Positions 1 to 11,072 are shown, counted from the first letter of the stretch. The stretch: DNA of 64,000 nt from Pelobates cultripes (GCA_933207985.1 OW240914.1:137401409-137465408); one strand, 5' to 3'. Numbers and translations are program-made. The notes: generated by a model not told the origin, from the sequence alone.

Positions 1-880
1 ACATACAATCAAAAAAAGTACTGTGTGGTTTAGATAGACTGATACTGTATAACTCTATATCTTAAGGATGTACACCATTTAAACAATATTAAAAGAATCA
101 CTTTTATTAGAAACTGCAAATATAAAATCCACAAAGTAAGAAGTGAAACCGACAATAAAATAGAATCAAGCATACAATTCAATCCAAGCCTACCAGGGAC
201 AAAATCCTAACCCTAACGATTGGCATTATACAATGCCTTTCTCAAGTGGTGTGTTATATGGAGTTTAGCATTTTAGGGACTTTGGTATAGGATTTGCACC
301 TTTTATGGTTTTTGTTAAACAGTGTCAGTGCCACCTAATGGTGTATTGTTTTATACTGACTTTGTGTAATGCGGGACCTAACCTTAAGTTAGCTCTAGGA
401 AATACATGACCCATCCTGTCTGAGATGGCTAGAAGTCACACTCCTGGGGAGCAAGATAGGAGCTATGGAAAGGGGTTTCAGTGTGTATATCTTTCTCATC
501 AGCACATCTCTAAGCATATGGGTAAAAGAACTCATTAATGGCAGCAGTGCATGTCCCAGTGCTAACACTAACAATCCTAACACTTATTTTAAATCTCGTA
601 ATGTAACCAGTACATCTCAATGAAACATATATTAGTAAAAAAAACAACATTGTTTACAGAATCCAGAGAAAGTAAAATGTGTAAAGTAAACTCTATTTTC
701 TAGCATTCATCTTTTTATCTTTATAGACAGACAGGAAAGTTTTATTCTAGTGAATTGAAAACTAAATGGCAAAATTTAAGAAAGAAAAATGCTGATCTGG
801 AACAATTCTCCAATGATTCTTGGCTATAGTCATAGCTTAGCTAAGTCAAATTTGTCATCTACTTTTTAGTTCATTACAAT
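1..880. other. Unassigned AT-rich sequence
   Basis: I recognise no coding, RNA or repeat signature here. Open frames are short and show no family motif. Confidence 0.4.
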
Positions 881-1305
881 TTTAAGTCCAGAGAAAGTAG
901 TGACCGCATGTTGCAGGAGGTGGGAATAAGTGTGCTCTTCACGGGATAGATGACTGACTGATGAAGAGACCTACAGACCATGATCAAAATCTCTCTAAGC
1001 GGAGCCGAGCGCCAGACAGGAACGGTCGCATCACCTCTGAGCTCTGGACAAACGACGGTAAAAAGGCTATACAACGAAGCCCTATGGCACCAGCAGAGGC
1101 AATCTGCCAACCCCCGGGGCAATCCCAGTAAGTGAGCAACAGGTTGATGCCTTTTTTGTATCCACAAACGGGCAGAAAGACCTGACGGAAAACCGGGGCC
1201 TACACCGCCCACCAAGCCACGTGGCTAGCACAAGAACTCACAGCCCTGAGAGTTCACCAAGACGCCTACCTGCAGACTGGGACAGCTGCGCCTGACGACT
1301 ACGGC
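881..1305 (+). other. Probable 5' leader of an L1/Tx1-type LINE
   Basis: Base composition shifts to GC-richer, stop-rich sequence directly before the LINE ORF1 at 1306. I take it as the untranslated leader of that element. The exact 5' end was not found and no target duplication could be paired with it. Confidence 0.4.
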
Positions 1306-2286
1306 ATGGGTAGAAAATCCCAGAGACCCACACAGAACACAAGCAGGACCACACAGGACATATACGACCTGCTGCAAAGACCAATGGCGCCCAAGATGGC
1401 GGCCTCACCGGACCGCACAACTACCTCCCAAGAGCAATCCGGAGCTGAACAATCAGCCGCTCGCCCAACGAGGGAGCCACAAACTAACAGAATTACCCTC
1501 ACACCGGCTACTAAACAAGACATAGCCGACCTGTTGAAGGAAAAGAGAGAAATGCACGCTGCAGATATGGACTTGCTAAGGACCGAAATGCAGGTAGTAA
1601 CTACACGCACTCAAGCCACCGAAGAGGACATCCTAGACCTGAAACAAGGGGTAAAGGGGCTAAAAGAACAAGTAATATTAATGCAGACCTCCCAGTCCAA
1701 CCTCACTATGAGAATGGATCTAGCAGAGGACCTCAACAGAGGCACTAACTTAAAACTAAGGGGGATACGGGATAGTGTTGAATCCACAGAACTTCCCCAC
1801 TACCTCAGACGCCTCACAGCAAAGCTCCTACCACACGCCCAAGCCAAAAAATTCACACTAGACGGCTTCTCTAGGATCAGAAAAGCAAGACCAGCCACAG
1901 CTCCACAAGACGTCATCATCCGGTACCACTCAGTGGCAGACAAAATCAAGCTCCTTACAGCAGTCAGGGGAAAAACACCGCTTGTTTTCGAGTCATCCCA
2001 CATTACCTTCTACCAGGACTTAACAAGAAACACGCTGTTGTGGCGCAGGTCCCTGGCACAAGTGAAGGGCAGTCTGTGCGAAGCTAAAATTGAGTACAAA
2101 TGGACTCTACCAAGGACTCTGACCGTAACCAAAAGCGGTACCACATACAATCTCTCCTTACTACAGGAGGCAGAACACGTCAGACTCGCAGAACAAGAAA
2201 CACCCACGACATCGCACACCTGGGATCCTGAGAGAACGACTCCATTCATCCCCAGGAACAGAGAGAACCGGAGAGAATTGACCTGA
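1306..2286 (+). CDS. L1/Tx1-type LINE ORF1 protein (RNA-binding chaperone), 326 aa
   Basis: The protein resembles LINE ORF1p, which coats the element's own RNA and acts as a nucleic-acid chaperone in cytoplasmic RNPs. It has a basic, Ser/Thr/Pro/Gln-rich N-terminus (residues 1-65), a heptad-rich coiled-coil stretch (about 70-142), an RRM-like block starting at LKLRGI (149-154), and a C-terminal domain containing ITFYQDLTRNTLLWRRSL (233-250). That block parallels ALYQDLSPLTLEARRAL in the ORF1 of the full-length LINE at 25.99-33.68 kb, so both belong to one broad lineage although overall identity is low. The frame is open from ATG to TGA. No ORF2 follows: about 500 bp of non-coding sequence runs into unrelated repeat near 2785, so this copy cannot be autonomous. 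Confidence 0.75.
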   Translation: MGRKSQRPTQNTSRTTQDIYDLLQRPMAPKMAASPDRTTTSQEQSGAEQSAARPTREPQTNRITLTPATKQDIADLLKEKREMHAADMDLLRTEMQVVTTRTQATEEDILDLKQGVKGLKEQVILMQTSQSNLTMRMDLAEDLNRGTNLKLRGIRDSVESTELPHYLRRLTAKLLPHAQAKKFTLDGFSRIRKARPATAPQDVIIRYHSVADKIKLLTAVRGKTPLVFESSHITFYQDLTRNTLLWRRSLAQVKGSLCEAKIEYKWTLPRTLTVTKSGTTYNLSLLQEAEHVRLAEQETPTTSHTWDPERTTPFIPRNRENRRELT

Positions 2287-2785
2287 ACTGTAAAAATTGT
2301 AGCCAGCAAGCATACAATGCATTAACCGATTACTGCGTTACCTTTTGCTTTACCTTTGGTTTTACTTGATGTTTTACGTTTTGTTTGTTTTTTTCAATGT
2401 ATTGCTGTAACACATGCACCCTACAAAACTAACTCACGCTACACCATAGCTGCTGCTGACCCAACATCAGACAAGACTCACTCTGACGCATAGTACACCA
2501 AAAGCTCCAGGGAGAGTACACCTCCTTCCACCCCCCCCGCGACTTCCTCGGTAAGGAGTCAATTCCCAACCCACTGGACGTCCGCAGAGGCACAAATGGG
2601 CTCAATGAGTGACAACCGCTAACCTACACACACTGACACACGCAGACTTCACAGTATTCACTCGCAGACATAAACGTCACTGAGGACAACAATTTACACA
2701 CGCAATCAACCCCAACATGGAACACATAAAGGGGCACAACCAAGCAAACAGCTATCTCCAGACAGGCAACCCTTGGGTTCTTGTC
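2287..2785 (+). other. Non-coding sequence after LINE ORF1
   Basis: A stop-rich stretch follows ORF1 without reaching an endonuclease or RT frame. It may be the start of a long inter-ORF spacer like the 1.6-kb one in the 25.99-33.68 kb LINE. Similarity to known sequence appears to end near 2785. Confidence 0.4.
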
Positions 2786-3640
2786 AGGATTAAAGTTTGA
2801 TACAGCACGGATGACAAATAAGTAACGTATTACCGGTCCTTAGAATGGCCGGATTTAATGTACATAGAATAGTCAAAAATACTAGCCGAGGTCAGGGAAC
2901 ACAGAAAGGGACGTATCGATGAGGAAAGTCAGGATACCAGAATATAGAGAAGTCAATAAACAAAGCCAAAGTCAAAAACCAGGTAGAAAACTATAAACAG
3001 GAACGCGCTCTTGGACAACCACAAGGGAAACCACGACAGGGCACTGAGCAGGATGAGAACTGGGCCTAAATACCCCTCCTCTAGATCTGATAGGCTGTAA
3101 CCGGCTTTTGACCCCAAAGTCAGTTACCAGGTTTCATTTGCATAATTGCTGCTCAGCATTAACCCTTCTGTGGATTAGGTTGCTGCTCGGCACAACTTTT
3201 CCTGTTTGGACAGTAAATGTCATTAACCACATTTTTATAAGCGGATGAATACGTGACAGTTCTTTACCCCCCCTCCCCCCCACACACACACACTAATACA
3301 ATCCTGGCACCTGAAGGGGAAAGACACACTCCTCAAAATTACTCCAATGTTGCCTTAGTTTGACACCAACTGACCCATAAATTAAAATGTGCAGAACTAG
3401 CTGACACCACAGGTCAGAACTGACAGACTGATATATGCCTAAACTATGTTGTGATGTCATGAAACACTCAAAAACCCAGAAGGCTGTTGTGGCCATATGG
3501 GTAGTATTGTAACTAACCTTGCACGCAAAAATAAATAATTGCAAAAAAAAAAACAGGTGGATACCAAAATATCTCTAAATGTGTTTTTATGTTTTTTTTT
3601 TCTTTTTCTTTCTATAAATTGTCTACCACCTTCCATTACA
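2786..3640. other. Unassigned repeat-like and AT-rich sequence
   Basis: The part from 2786 to about 3270 reads like a dispersed repeat: it starts near TTGTCAGGATTAAAG and ends near ACGTGACAG. I could not assign a family. From 3270 to 3640 there is a short CA run (about 3280-3295) and AT-rich sequence with nothing recognised. Confidence 0.3.
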
Positions 3641-4194
3641 AATGCATTTAGAAAAGGCATTGATGAAATGTAGATGAGTAGACTTTTCAGTAGGGGTGGG
3701 TGTGTCCTAATGTCTCAGGGTATTCGTATATATGAAAGACAAAGAGACAGGGGCAGCCAGTAGTGCAATACGTCTAAAATCCAAAGAGTAAAATAGTATA
3801 AGGAGGTAGAGAACTCATTTTAAAAGAGCTATGGCCAGCTCTTGTGTGAAGGGCGTACAGCGGCATAATCCTCGCTTATGGGATATGTGAAGAGAGTGCG
3901 TCTATCAACACAGTCTGGTCATCCAAATAAAAAGAGGCGACAATAGTGCTCTCAATTGGATAAGAGTAAGTAAAAGTAAATAAAATAATACTCACAGGCA
4001 TAGAGCAGAAACACTGCTCTATTAATAAGGCGTTGATGGTATGATCCCTACCTGGGATTTCTTTAAGCGCAAGAACAATAGTAAAAAGCCAGGAAAGTAA
4101 AAATAAAAAGTGCATAAAAATACAATAAAAAGAGAATTGGCACAGTAAAGTAACCAAAAACCTTTAATTGATCTAAAATACACAATATAAAATA

Positions 4195-4234
4195 ACCATT
4201 ACGCGTTTCACCAATATAGGTTATCGCAAATGGT
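4195..4234 (-). ncRNA. Hammerhead-ribozyme-like motif in PLE copy A
   Basis: On the minus strand a 5-bp stem I (ACCAT with ATGGT) flanks an 8-nt core, TTGCGATA. A 3-bp stem II (ACC with GGT, loop TATATT) follows, then GAAA and CGCGTA. Spacing is as in copy B (11073-11112), but the core departs from CTGANGA, so this copy is probably inactive. Confidence 0.4.
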
Positions 4235-4683
4235 ATAAAGAACATACAACCTGGCTAGTAGGAGTTTAAATCGGGAAGGGATTAGTATAAAATTGGTGCC
4301 AAAATGGCATCATAGACTGTCATCCAATTAAAATACATCATCATTATATACATAATGGATAAGACAAACAGTGTTAAATATCAATACATAAATGGTTGTA
4401 GATCACTAGTAGGTGATATGTGAAGGGAAAATATGATATAATGGTAAAATAAGTAAATTACAAATAAATACATTTAAAACACTGTGTCCATCTTGGTAGG
4501 GGAAGATAGTGGTAGCAAATGCCTGCTCGAGGGAGAGTAGATTAGCTGGCCATTTTAGTGGAGGAAAAAAAGACATCCCTAGTGTTTAATAAAAAGTTGC
4601 TGTATTTAGAAGTGAGTGCAAAAGTGGTGGTAATGGGTGAAATAAGACTAGCTAATAGTAAGATAAGAGGGGACATATATAGT

Positions 4684-4783
4684 CTAGTTTCGAGGTTTCT
4701 TGTGGTCATACTTACATACTGGAGGCCGCATGGGCACTCTGGTAAGTAGATTAAAAAAAATTGTGTCACAGCTGATAAAATCC
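4684..4783 (-). pseudogene. PLE GIY-YIG endonuclease remnant, copy A
   Basis: The minus strand reads FFLIYLPECPCGLQYVSMTT, then RNLETRL: the start of the GIY-YIG nuclease that nicks target DNA for PLE insertion. It should continue with the EH and downstream motifs kept in copy B. Instead it jumps into the 3' non-coding region at a roughly 500-bp deletion near 4680. The final glycine of the YVG part is a serine. The nuclease is certainly broken. Confidence 0.7.
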
Positions 4784-5368
4784 TTAAAGTATCACTATAG
4801 GGCCAGGAACACAAACATGTATTCCTGACTCTATAGTGTTAAAATCACCATCTAGTCCCCTTGGTCCCCTCATGCCTCCATAAATATAGCAAAATCTTAC
4901 TGTATTCAAGCCTGAAGCTGTAACTCTGCATGCTGTTTGCCTCAGAAAAACAAGCAGTCTGCTGACATCATCAGAAGTGGTAGCCTGATACAATCACAAT
5001 GCTTCCCCATAGGATTGGCTGAGACTGACAAGGAGGCAGATCAGGAGCAGAACCAGCATGATTCAAACACAGCCCTGACCAATCAGCATCTCCTCACAGA
5101 GATGAATTGAATCAATGAATCTCTATGAGGAAAGTTCCGTGTCTGCATTTTGAGGGAGGAGACACTGAATGTTTGGATGCATTTTAGGCAGCCATGACCC
5201 AGGAAGGATCTCTAACAGTCATCTGAGGAGTGGCCAGTGAAGTTATCACTTGGCTGTAATGTGAGCACTGCATTTTCTCTGAAAAGACCGTGTTTACAGC
5301 AAAAAGCCTGAAGGTAATGAGTCTATTCACCAGAACAAATTCAATAAGCTGAAGTTCTGTCCCTTTAA
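4784..5368. repeat. TTAA-flanked T2/Kolobok-type non-autonomous element inside PLE copy A
   Basis: The insert is bounded by TTAA at 4784-4787 and 5365-5368. It starts AAAGTATCACTATAGGG and ends with a GTCCCTTTAA-type end, the form of frog T2/Kolobok-like MITEs. PLE copy B reads straight across the site with one TTAA (about 9890), giving the pre-insertion state. A second family member lies at 23783-24287. Confidence 0.75.
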
Positions 5369-5760
5369 TTTTGTAAGTTTTGTTAGCTATATTTGACTTG
5401 AATAAAGTAGTTTTGGGTGGAACAGAGGGATCGGTATTTTTACAAACAATACATCGCTTGCATTTATAAAATCCACTGGCATTAGAAATAAAAGAGGTAG
5501 TATTAAGTTTAGTCTCTTTTGTAAAATTGGTGGTTAGAATCGACTTAAAATTAGGGGCACCTCTAAAAACAATATTAGGTTTATCCGGTATATTGTTTTT
5601 TAGTACTTCATCCTGTGTTAGTAACTGCAAGTGCTTTTTAATTACTTTCTTTATATGACCACTTTTGTTGTTGAAATTGAAAATGACCGGAAGGAGCATG
5701 GCATTAGTGGTTGGTTTGTTTTTGTATGTTAGGAGGTCTGTTCTTTGTTTTTGCCTAAAG
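5369..5760 (-). pseudogene. PLE reverse transcriptase C-terminal region, copy A
   Basis: Minus-strand codons run from RQKQRTDLLTYKNKP through KKVIKKHLQLLTQDEVLKNN to GFYKCKRCIVCKNTD. This is the post-RT region of PLE proteins that links the RT thumb to the endonuclease and carries a Cys-rich cluster. The frame is open here and cleaner than copy B, which has frameshifts near 9655 and 9670. The RT core upstream is absent, replaced by DIRS sequence, and the downstream end is cut by the TTAA-type insert at 5364. Confidence 0.75.
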
Positions 5761-6006
5761 TATCCCCCTAGACAAATAGTGAAGGGGGAACATGACTGCT
5801 TCCCAGGATGGTGGGCTGGAGTTAGTTGCAACAATGTTGCAAATGGTGAAGGAGTTATAATGGGAGAGCAGGGGAGGGGACTTACCAGTCAGCAGGAGTG
5901 GTTCAAAACCCCTGACTGAATTTCTGCCGTTCTGTTGCTGGTACCTGGGCCTGCAAGAGAATTTTCATCTGCAGTTAGCGATTGAGTGCTTACAGGACGT
6001 CCCACT

Positions 6007-6800
6007 ATGGCCACCCCATCCCTGGAGAAAGTGATACCGATGCTGGCGTCTTACCAGGAGTCCCATGGCTTGCTGGACCAAGTCCTGGCGGGGGTAGGCA
6101 TCCAGAGATCCAAGATGGCGGGAACCCAGAACCGTGCAGGAGCACCCATGGAGCGCATCTGGCATCTGCGGGTCCCCAGCTGCCGAGGAGGAGGAGTCCA
6201 GCCTGACTGAATCGGAGGAAGAGGTCCCTGTGGTTTCCAGAATGAGCCATGCTCGGGTTGCAAGCAGGGTATCCTGCGCCCACGGTTGCCAGGTTGCGAG
6301 CTGTCCCCGCCGGGCCTGCATTTGACTGCGGACGTCAGGGACAGGATTGTGCGCAGTGAGTATGTCGACTTACTGACGTTGGTTCCACGAGATTGGGAGT
6401 CCGTGGATAAACCGCGGCAGGTTGATGTGGGTGAAGGGGAAAAAGGTAAGTAGCTCCCTCGGACGTTTGGGAACTGGCTTCAGGGTTTTGCGGTGTTTGG
6501 CAGTATTTTACCTAGTAGTTTTCCGGACAAGGCTCCTGCCTTGTTAGGTTACCTGGATCTTATCTGGGGGTCATACAAGATTTATGGTGGACAATGCTCG
6601 TTCCGGTACGACCAGCAGTTTCAGCAAAAGATGGTGGCTAGCGAAGACATGGACTTCGAGGTGCATGACGGCAGCTTGTGGCTGATGTTGATAATGCCCT
6701 GTAGGCCAGCCCCCTTTCCTCGATATGCCGGCCGGTCAGCGGCGAGGAGTCTGTTGGCTCTTTAATGAGAGCCACTGCAGGTGGTACAGTTCATGCAGGT
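6007..6800 (+). pseudogene. DIRS Gag-like ORF1 remnant
   Basis: A possible start (MATPSLEKVIPMLASYQ) lies at 6007, followed across frameshifts by an acidic Ser-rich patch (EEEESSLTESEEEVP, near 6200). A conserved structural block comes next: FPDKAPALLGYLDLIWGSYK then RYDQQFQQKM (6525-6635). After it, near 6740-6810, is a zinc-finger-like GVCWLFNESHCRWYSSCRFR, as in DIRS Gag C-termini where Cys/His bind nucleic acid. At least two frame changes separate these blocks, so no functional protein is made. Confidence 0.65.
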
Positions 6801-6889
6801 TTCGGGAAAATAATCACTTTTTGAGCAGAAATTGGACAAGGAGGTGTCCTTGGGTCGCATGGCGGGACAGTTTTCTGAGCCCCCGTTTC

Positions 6890-8190
6890 ATAACTTGTGG
6901 GTGTCCCCTCGGGCTGGGTGCCAAAATTAGAGCCTGGGGCCTTTCGCCTCATTCACCACCTGTCCTACCCATCTGGTGGGTCGGTGAATGATGATATTGA
7001 TAGGGAAGTGTCGAGGGTGGGTTGTGCGTTGTTTGACAGGGCTCTGGAATTGGTACGGGAGATGGGGTCGGGGCGTGGCTGGCCAAGTCTGACGTTGTGT
7101 CAGCGTTTCGATTGCCTTTGGTCCACCCTGACTGTTTTCACCTGCTGGGGTGTCAGTTTAAGGGATCATATTTTTATGATGTGCCTGCCCATAGGCTGCT
7201 ATTTCCTGCTCGTATTTTGAGATGTTTTTGACGTTCTTGGAAAGGGTGATGTCCCAGGTGTCGGGTTTGTCTGTTCGTCGGTCCGCAGGATTCGGAAGGC
7301 TGTGTGTTTTTGTTGACGGCATTTCAGCGGGTCACGGCGGAGTTCAGAGTCCCGGTAGCAGCAGGTAAGACGTTTGGGCCGGTGGTTACGTTATCTTATC
7401 TGGGTATCGAGATTGATTCTAGCGAGATGATGGTTTTCCGGTTACCATAAGAGAAGCAGGGGCTGTTGCTCCGCATGGTCAACCTTGTCAGAGGCTCAAA
7501 AAAAGTGCAGTTGTTAGAACACTTGAACTTCGTTTGTAGGGTTCTGTCCATGGGGAGAGCGTTCTATCGTCGCCTGTCCTTTGCCATGGTCAGAGTAAAA
7601 CAACCATTCCACTTTATACTGGTTACGAGTCGTCTTAGGTCGGATCTCCAGGTGTGGAGTGGCTTCTTAGGCGTGTATAATGGTCAATCGTGTTGGTTGC
7701 ATGCGGAGTTGTCGAACTATGAGCTGGATCTGTTTATCGATGCTTCCGGGTCAGTGGGGTTTGGGGCATATTTTCAGGGGCTTTGGTGGGCGGCCTAGTG
7801 GCCCTCAGGATGGCGGGGCTCAGAGCTCATGGGTAATATGGCATTCCTGGAACTGTTCCCCATCGTGGTCGAGTTATGGGGTGCTGTTTTTGCGAACAGA
7901 AAGGTGGTTGTTCACATGGACAACGTGTATGTGATGTGTGTGTGTGTGTGTGTGTGGTACAGGTGATCAATCGTTTCAAGTCTGGGTGTCCCCCAGTTTT
8001 GGCATTGCTCAGGTGTCTAGTGCTACTTTGTCTCAAATGTAATCTATGATTGGTAACCAGGCATGTGCCGGGCATAGACAAAGTCATTGCTGTTTTTTTT
8101 TTTCTTGGTTTCAGTGGGACCGGTTTCGGGAGGCAGCTCCGGTGGCTTTGCAGACGGGAACCCCGTGCTCGCCTTATTTGTGGGTGATTG
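6890..8190 (+). pseudogene. DIRS reverse transcriptase/RNase H remnant
   Basis: Blocks in order: WVPKLEPGAFRLIHHLSYP and SVNDDI (6915-7000); degraded palm sequence to about 7370; LSYLGIEIDS (near 7395); LEHLNFVCRVLSMGRAFYRR (7518-7580); and an RNase H with LFIDASGSVGFGAYFQGLWW, ELFPIVVELWG and HMDN (7725-7925). A GT microsatellite (about 7930-7955) has expanded just after HMDN. The frame then resumes with VINRFKSGCPPVLALLRCL, HVPGIDKVIA and FQWDRFREAAPVALQTGTPC (to about 8170). The RT order and the RLIHHLSYP motif are typical of vertebrate DIRS elements. Multiple stops and shifts make it a pseudogene. Confidence 0.75.
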
Positions 8191-8200
8191 TGAAGGTTTT

Positions 8201-9240
8201 TATGACGGTTTCCAGTATCTGGTTTGTGGTGGGTACGATGTTAGTTGCAGAATTTGTGATCAGGGGCATGGTGGTGATTGTCGTAGGTTCTGTGAGTGCG
8301 TGGTTTGAATGGGGAGCGGTGAAAAGGTTTGCGTGCAATGTGGTGTTGGTGTTGTGACGTATACTGGGGTGTTGGTTTAAATGTGTGAGGTCTACCATGG
8401 AAAGTGGATTCGGGAGGGTACTCAGTGGGGAGATGGTTGTCAGAGATGTATTTCTTATAAAGGTGATATGTTCTTACTTGTTTGTTGGCATAGTCGTGTT
8501 TATCCCTTATATACCTTTTAACTTTTAAGTGTTTTGTATCCATCTCTATTCTTTCAATTTTGCTTTGGATTAGGATTGAATTTTGTTTATATACATTGGT
8601 CTCCATAAATGGCACAAGTTTGTCTTTGAGATCATTAATTTCTTGGTCCAATAGGGACAGCGTTTTACTTTTTTTTTGTAATTAGAGTCTCCATAAGCCC
8701 AAATGTACATATTTCAAGTTTGTTGAACCATTCTTACATAAACTCTAAGTCATCTTCGTCTGAAGTGGGCAATTTTAACAGTCTTAGACCACGGGGAGTT
8801 ATTTGTTCGTCTATGTATTTTTTTAAGGTAGCTATTTCCCACTTTAGAATGATTTCAGTAGCTAATACTCTCTCTAGTTTAGTGAATAGCTCCTGATGGC
8901 TTAAGGTATGGTGTCTAATGGGAATAGGACTGATAGGTCTAGTGGGTTCAGTGTCAAATACATTATTAACATCAATGACATAATTATTTCTAAAATCAAA
9001 GATAGACATAATTGAAGTTAAAAAGCAGCCAGAGAACCGAGGGGATAAGGATAGATACACAAAATACAAAAGGAAAATCAGCGCTAATTAACAGACAATA
9101 TGTAGATGCGCAGCAACCCAAATGAAGGAGACCCCTCAAATCCTTTGATAAATAGATTCTTTGCTATATTCGCAGGATAAAATAATACCCATATTGTTGT
9201 GATTAAGATGGTGGATAAAATAATTAAACATTTTTAGATC
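8201..9240 (-). pseudogene. PLE N-terminal region and 5' UTR, copy A
   Basis: The minus strand first gives a 111-aa frame (8734-9069) ending LSHQELFTKLERVLATEI, then WEIATLKKYIDEQITPRGLR, the conserved N-terminal 'PRGLR' block of vertebrate PLE ORFs. After one stop and about 80 nt it continues as a 136-aa frame (8241-8651) with IERIEMDTKHLKVKRYIRDK, DYANKQVRTY and a His/Pro-rich tail. The start of the element (9060-9165) recurs at about 12050-12160 on the plus strand. The exact join to DIRS sequence lies somewhere in 8190-8400. It is broken by one stop and lacks the RT. Confidence 0.6.
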
Positions 9241-9339
9241 TTAACATTTTTATTAAAGATGACAAAATTAATCCGAAAACATTTTTTTTTTTTTTTAAGT
9301 CTGTGTCAATACAGCTATTGAGCAATCTAGATGTCACTA

Positions 9340-9890
9340 CAAACCATGGTTAGAAAGTGCACTACAGAGTCAATTTCTATGTCTCTGTAGGAATTGTTCC
9401 CAATTAGAATATTTTAAAACACAGGCCAACATTCTAAGGGATAAATTCATTAAAAAAAACTCACTAACCCATCTTAACACGACCATAAATAACATTAGGC
9501 AAAAACAAAGAACAGACCACCTAACATACAAAAACAAACCAACCACTAATGCCATGCTCCTTCCGGTCATTTTCAATTTCAACAACAAAAGTGGTCATAT
9601 AGAGAAAGTAATTAAAAAGCACTTGCAGTTACTAACACAGGATGAAGTACTAAAAAAAAAATATACCGGATAAACCCAATATTGTTTTTAGAGGTGCCCC
9701 TAATTTTAAGTCGATTCTAACCACCAATTTTACAAAAGAGACTAAACTTAATACTACCTCTTTTATTTCTAATGCCAGTGGATTTTATAAATGCAAGCGA
9801 TGAATTGTTTGTAAAAATACCGATCCCTCTGTTCCACCCAAAACTACTTTATTCAAGTCAAATATTACTAACAAAACTTACAAAATTAAG
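9340..9890 (+). pseudogene. PLE RT thumb and linker, copy B
   Basis: The plus strand reads SQFLCLCRNCSQLEYFKTQA then ILRDKFIKK (from about 9370), matching the PLE block 'QFLRLRRNC..A..L..KF..KG'. KQRTDHLTYKNKP and KVIKKHLQLLTQDEVLKKK follow. A frameshift in an A-run at about 9650-9663 and an in-frame stop follow. GFYKC and CKNTD-like Cys codons remain near 9780-9825 in other frames, and the first Cys-pair region has gained a stop. It was an RT accessory region and is now inactive. Confidence 0.7.
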
Positions 9891-10215
9891 GATTTTATGA
9901 GCTGTGACACAAATTTTTTAATCTACTTACTGGAGTGCCCGTGCAGCCTCCAGTATGTAGGTATGACCACAATAAACCTCAAAACTAGACTTAGTGAACA
10001 CTTTAGAAACAATAAAAAAGGGATACCTAAATCACTCGGTCTCTTTTGCTTGCACAACAATGACACAAAACAACTCAAATGCATAGGTATCAAAAAATGT
10101 GTGATTCCATAGAGGGTTGGTAATATTAAGAATATTCTGGGAAAGGCTGAAATGGAATAGGTGTTCAATCTTAAAACATTAACCCTCTCTGGTCTTACTG
10201 TAGATTTTGATCTGT
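9891..10215 (+). pseudogene. PLE GIY-YIG endonuclease, copy B
   Basis: The frame from 9897 gives NFLIYLLECPCSLQYVGMTT, then LKTRLSEHFRNNKKG, matching the PLE endonuclease pattern 'YL..CPC..YVG.T...LK.R..EH'. It runs into KCIGIKKCVIP, then after a stop WRVGNIKNI-like and FNLKTLTLSGLTVDFDLF sequence, which ends PLE proteins. The GIY/YIG strand and the EH motif are intact. A premature stop at 10110 and loss of the RT make it a relic. Confidence 0.7.
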
Positions 10216-10742
10216 TTAATTTTATTTAATTATGTATACCATGCTATATGTATATATTCCCCTACCTATGTTGGTCAGAATATCTATCGTGATTTATTAT
10301 CGAGATTTTAATAATATTTGATGTTTTTAGCTTATATATCACTTTTAAAACCCCCACTTGAGAATATCCTGTTGTTATTTTAGAGCTATTCTAATAATAG
10401 TTGTTTACATTTACGGCATTATGATTAAGAACACCCCTACCATAACTACTTTCTCCCACTTCCTAAGATACTTCTTAAAAAATAAAATTCGATTTTTATA
10501 TATGTCCCCTCTTATCTTACTATCTATTAGCTCTTCTTATTTCACCCATTATTAGCACTTTTTTACTCACTTTTAAGAACAGCAACTTTTTATTAAACAC
10601 TAGGGATGTCTTTTTTTCCTCATGGCCACCTAATCGACTCTCCCTGTAGCAGGCATTTGCTACCACTATCTTCCCTTAATTTATTTATTTGTAATTTACT
10701 TATTTCACCATCATATCATATTTTTCCTTCACATATCACCTA

Positions 10743-10892
10743 TCGATTTTTATTTCATTTTGAGGTCGGCAGATGCCGTTTTTCTGCCGACCTCTCAATC
10801 AGAACACTAGGAACTACATTTACATTACATTACACCCAGCAGCTGGCTAACTAAGCCGTGCACGTGATGCTCGTTTTTTGTTATTAAATATA
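10743..10892 (+). repeat. 150-bp segment with a perfect 12-bp hairpin, present only in PLE copy B
   Basis: Copy A reads CACCTACTAGTG where copy B has about 150 extra bp between two CTA triplets (10740-10742 and 10893-10895). Inside is a perfect inverted repeat, GAGGTCGGCAGA and TCTGCCGACCTC, around a 9-nt loop (about 10762-10794). It may be a small insertion with a 3-bp target duplication; deletion in copy A is the alternative. Confidence 0.5.
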
Positions 10893-11072
10893 CTACTAGT
10901 GATCTACAACCCTTAATCTATTGATATTTAACACTGTTTTATCTTATCCATTATGTATATAATGATGATGTATTTTGATTGGATAACAGTCTATGATGCC
11001 ATTTCTGGTGCCAATTTTATACTAATCCCTTCCCTATTTAAACTCCTACTGGCCAGGTTGTATGTTCTTTAT

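Larger units (their letters stand above)
3640..5760 (-). mobile_element. Penelope-like element, 3' part, copy A
   Basis: Read on the minus strand, this segment matches the plus-strand segment 9490-11640: the RT C-terminal region, the beginning of the GIY-YIG endonuclease, and about 700 bp of 3' sequence. Copy A differs from copy B in three clear ways. A TTAA-flanked repeat sits at 4788-5364. About 500 bp of the endonuclease region is deleted (junction near 4680). The 150-bp segment found in B at 10743-10892 is missing. Homology to copy B stops abruptly near 5757, where DIRS-related sequence begins. Confidence 0.8.
5761..8200 (+). mobile_element. Decayed DIRS-type retroelement fragment
   Basis: The plus strand carries a Gag-like region (about 6000-6800), then reverse transcriptase and RNase H (about 6890-8190). 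All are interrupted by stops and frameshifts but follow the order known for DIRS elements. No tyrosine recombinase and no inverted terminal repeats were found. The fragment separates the N-terminal and C-terminal parts of PLE copy A, yet the PLE RT core is also missing, so this is not a simple insertion. Confidence 0.7.

Noticed and set aside
2786..3270. Complete DNA transposon between TTGTCAGG and ACGTGACAG
   Set aside because: The inverted match is only about seven bases and no target duplication was found.
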